A stretch of DNA of 6,414 nucleotides from NCBI GenBank assembly GCA_023251285.1, contig JAHEZB010000133.1, positions 1 through 6,414 on the forward strand, given 5' to 3'. This document shows, in pieces, positions 5,405 through 6,414 of the stretch (positions within the stretch are counted from its first letter, which is position 1; each line of letters opens with the position of its first letter). Below the pieces are notes generated by a model. It made no database searches. It saw only the letters and a program-made list of their open reading frames with translations, and was not told the origin of the DNA. A program made the translations under genes and the position numbers. This stretch comes from Chitinophagaceae bacterium. GTDB lineage: Bacteria; Bacteroidota; Bacteroidia; Chitinophagales; Chitinophagaceae.

Positions 5405-6370
5405 ATGAGCGTATTAATATTTTTAGATCAGGCTGATGGACACATCAAAAAGAGCTCTTTTGAGGCGGCGTCGTACGGTGCAAAGCTTGCACAGGATCTG
5501 AATACTTCGGCCGAGGGAATTGTATTAGGAAATGTACACGATGACCTTCCTTCTTTCGGAAAGTATGGTTTGAAAAAAATCCATACTATCAAAAATGATG
5601 TTTTGAATAATTTTGATGATGAAGTTTTTACACACATTATCGCAGAAGCGGCAAAAAATACCGGGGCAAAGGCGATCATCTTTTCAAATAATTTTAATGG
5701 CAAATCCATTGCACCCAGATTATCTGTAATGTTGAAAGCAGGACTGGTAACCGGAGCAGTTGGATTGCCACAGATCTCAAATGGTTTTATTGTAAAAAAG
5801 AGTGTATTCAGTGGCAAAGCTTTTGCAAATGTTTCTATTAAAACCGAAATAAAAATTATTTCTTTAAATGCAAATGCATATAAAGTTTCTGAAGGTGAAG
5901 GAACTGCAGAAGTTGTAGAATTACAGGTACAGATTCCTGAATCAAGGGTAAAAGTAGAGGCTGTAAATAAAGTAAGCGGAGAAATTCCGCTTGCCGAAGC
6001 AGAATTGGTAGTGAGTGGTGGCCGTGGATTGAAAGGACCGGAAAACTGGGCAATTGTTACTGATCTTGCAAAAGCGCTTGGTGCTGCTACTTCCTGCAGC
6101 CGCCCGGTAAGCGACAGCGACTGGCGTCCGCATCACGAACACGTAGGGCAAACCGGCCTTACCATCGCACCAAATTTGTATATCGCAATTGGGATTTCCG
6201 GCGCTATTCAACATCTGGCCGGTGTAAACAGAAGCAAAACGATCGTTGTAATCAATAAAGACCCCGAAGCACCGTTTTTCAAAGCTGCAGATTACGGGAT
6301 TGTCGGTGATGCTTTTGAAGTGGTTCCAAAAATTACTGAAGCGGTAAAAAAATTAAAAGGAATCATTTAG
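5405..6370 (+). CDS. etfA: Electron transfer flavoprotein, alpha subunit
   Basis: EtfA carries most of the FAD site of the ETF heterodimer. The 321-residue protein has the N-terminal alpha/beta domain (1 to about 190; MSVLIFLDQADGHIKKSSFE start) and the C-terminal FAD domain. Seen in order are LVVSGGRGLKGPENW (201-215), the LGAATSCSRPVSDSDW region with the conserved Arg233 (225-240), VGQTG (247-251), and the EtfA signature LYIAIGISGAIQH followed by LAGVNRSKTIVVINKD (258-286), which matches at all positions I can check. ADYGIVGD (295-302) closes the FAD site. Length is normal and nothing is truncated. The SRPVSDSDWRPHHEHVGQTG wording is the form I associate with Bacteroidota rather than the SRAAVD form of proteobacterial or mitochondrial EtfA. 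The ATG at 5405 has no Shine-Dalgarno match. Its partner subunit lies upstream on the same strand. Confidence 0.96.
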   Translation: MSVLIFLDQADGHIKKSSFEAASYGAKLAQDLNTSAEGIVLGNVHDDLPSFGKYGLKKIHTIKNDVLNNFDDEVFTHIIAEAAKNTGAKAIIFSNNFNGKSIAPRLSVMLKAGLVTGAVGLPQISNGFIVKKSVFSGKAFANVSIKTEIKIISLNANAYKVSEGEGTAEVVELQVQIPESRVKVEAVNKVSGEIPLAEAELVVSGGRGLKGPENWAIVTDLAKALGAATSCSRPVSDSDWRPHHEHVGQTGLTIAPNLYIAIGISGAIQHLAGVNRSKTIVVINKDPEAPFFKAADYGIVGDAFEVVPKITEAVKKLKGII

Positions 6371-6406
6371 CAAAAAATCAAACGTTCAAAAAAAGCCGTT
6401 TAGTTT

Positions 6407-6414
6407 TATATTTG
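6407..6414 (+). promoter_or_regulatory. -7 promoter element for a gene beyond the right edge
   Basis: The final eight bases, TATATTTG, match TAnnTTTG at every fixed position. GTTC at 6384-6387 lies 19 bp upstream, the expected place of the TTTG -33 element, with two mismatches. Its position just after the etfA stop suggests a new plus-strand transcription unit starting outside the window. Its identity cannot be seen. Confidence 0.4.

Noticed and set aside
5428..6214. Three minus-strand open frames opposite etfA
   Set aside because: They are antisense to strongly conserved EtfA sequence, and their composition (Cys, Pro and Leu runs) is that of shadow frames.
6380..6401. AAACG/CGTTT inverted repeat after etfA as a terminator
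   Set aside because: A five-pair stem with a 12-nt loop and no clean T-run is too weak to call.

Overview
The window looks like a chromosomal housekeeping stretch from an AT-rich member of the Bacteroidota, probably a Chitinophagales/Sphingobacteriales-like lineage. Three things suggest this. The EtfB/EtfA, TilS and small TPR proteins have wording typical of that phylum. Several gaps carry the Bacteroidota -7 promoter motif TAnnTTTG. Ribosome binding sites are mostly absent. The lineage is inferred from recognised protein wording, since no search could be run.

Layout from left to right. (1) The minus strand carries a secreted TPR plus YaiO-type outer-membrane beta-barrel protein (31-1278). 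Immediately downstream are the first nine codons of another minus-strand gene that leaves the window at base 1. (2) Divergent from it are rlmH (1405-1878, 23S rRNA pseudouridine methyltransferase) and a rhomboid intramembrane serine protease (1914-2570), both on the plus strand. (3) Converging on the rhomboid gene, and overlapping it by 14 bp, is tilS (2557-3951, minus), the essential tRNA-Ile lysidine synthetase. (4) A small TPR protein (4091-4414, minus) lies upstream of tilS. It is divergent, across a 58-bp gap, from (5) etfB (4473-5216) and etfA (5405-6370), the two subunits of an electron transfer flavoprotein. (6) The last bases hold a promoter-like motif for a plus-strand gene beyond the window.

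Functionally the window mixes translation maintenance (RlmH, TilS), membrane proteolysis (rhomboid), fatty-acid or amino-acid electron transfer (EtfBA) and an envelope protein. All genes appear intact, and no mobile element, RNA gene or CRISPR array was seen. The most unusual signal is inside tilS. Two separate stretches (3551-3606 and 2833-2867) are built of degenerate 7-bp units of one family (consensus about GTTGRAD or GTTTGAT on the plus strand). The first encodes an apparent in-frame insertion of about 18 residues, with a visible 7-residue protein repeat, just before a conserved TilS core motif. I did not find a convincing new multi-gene system here.
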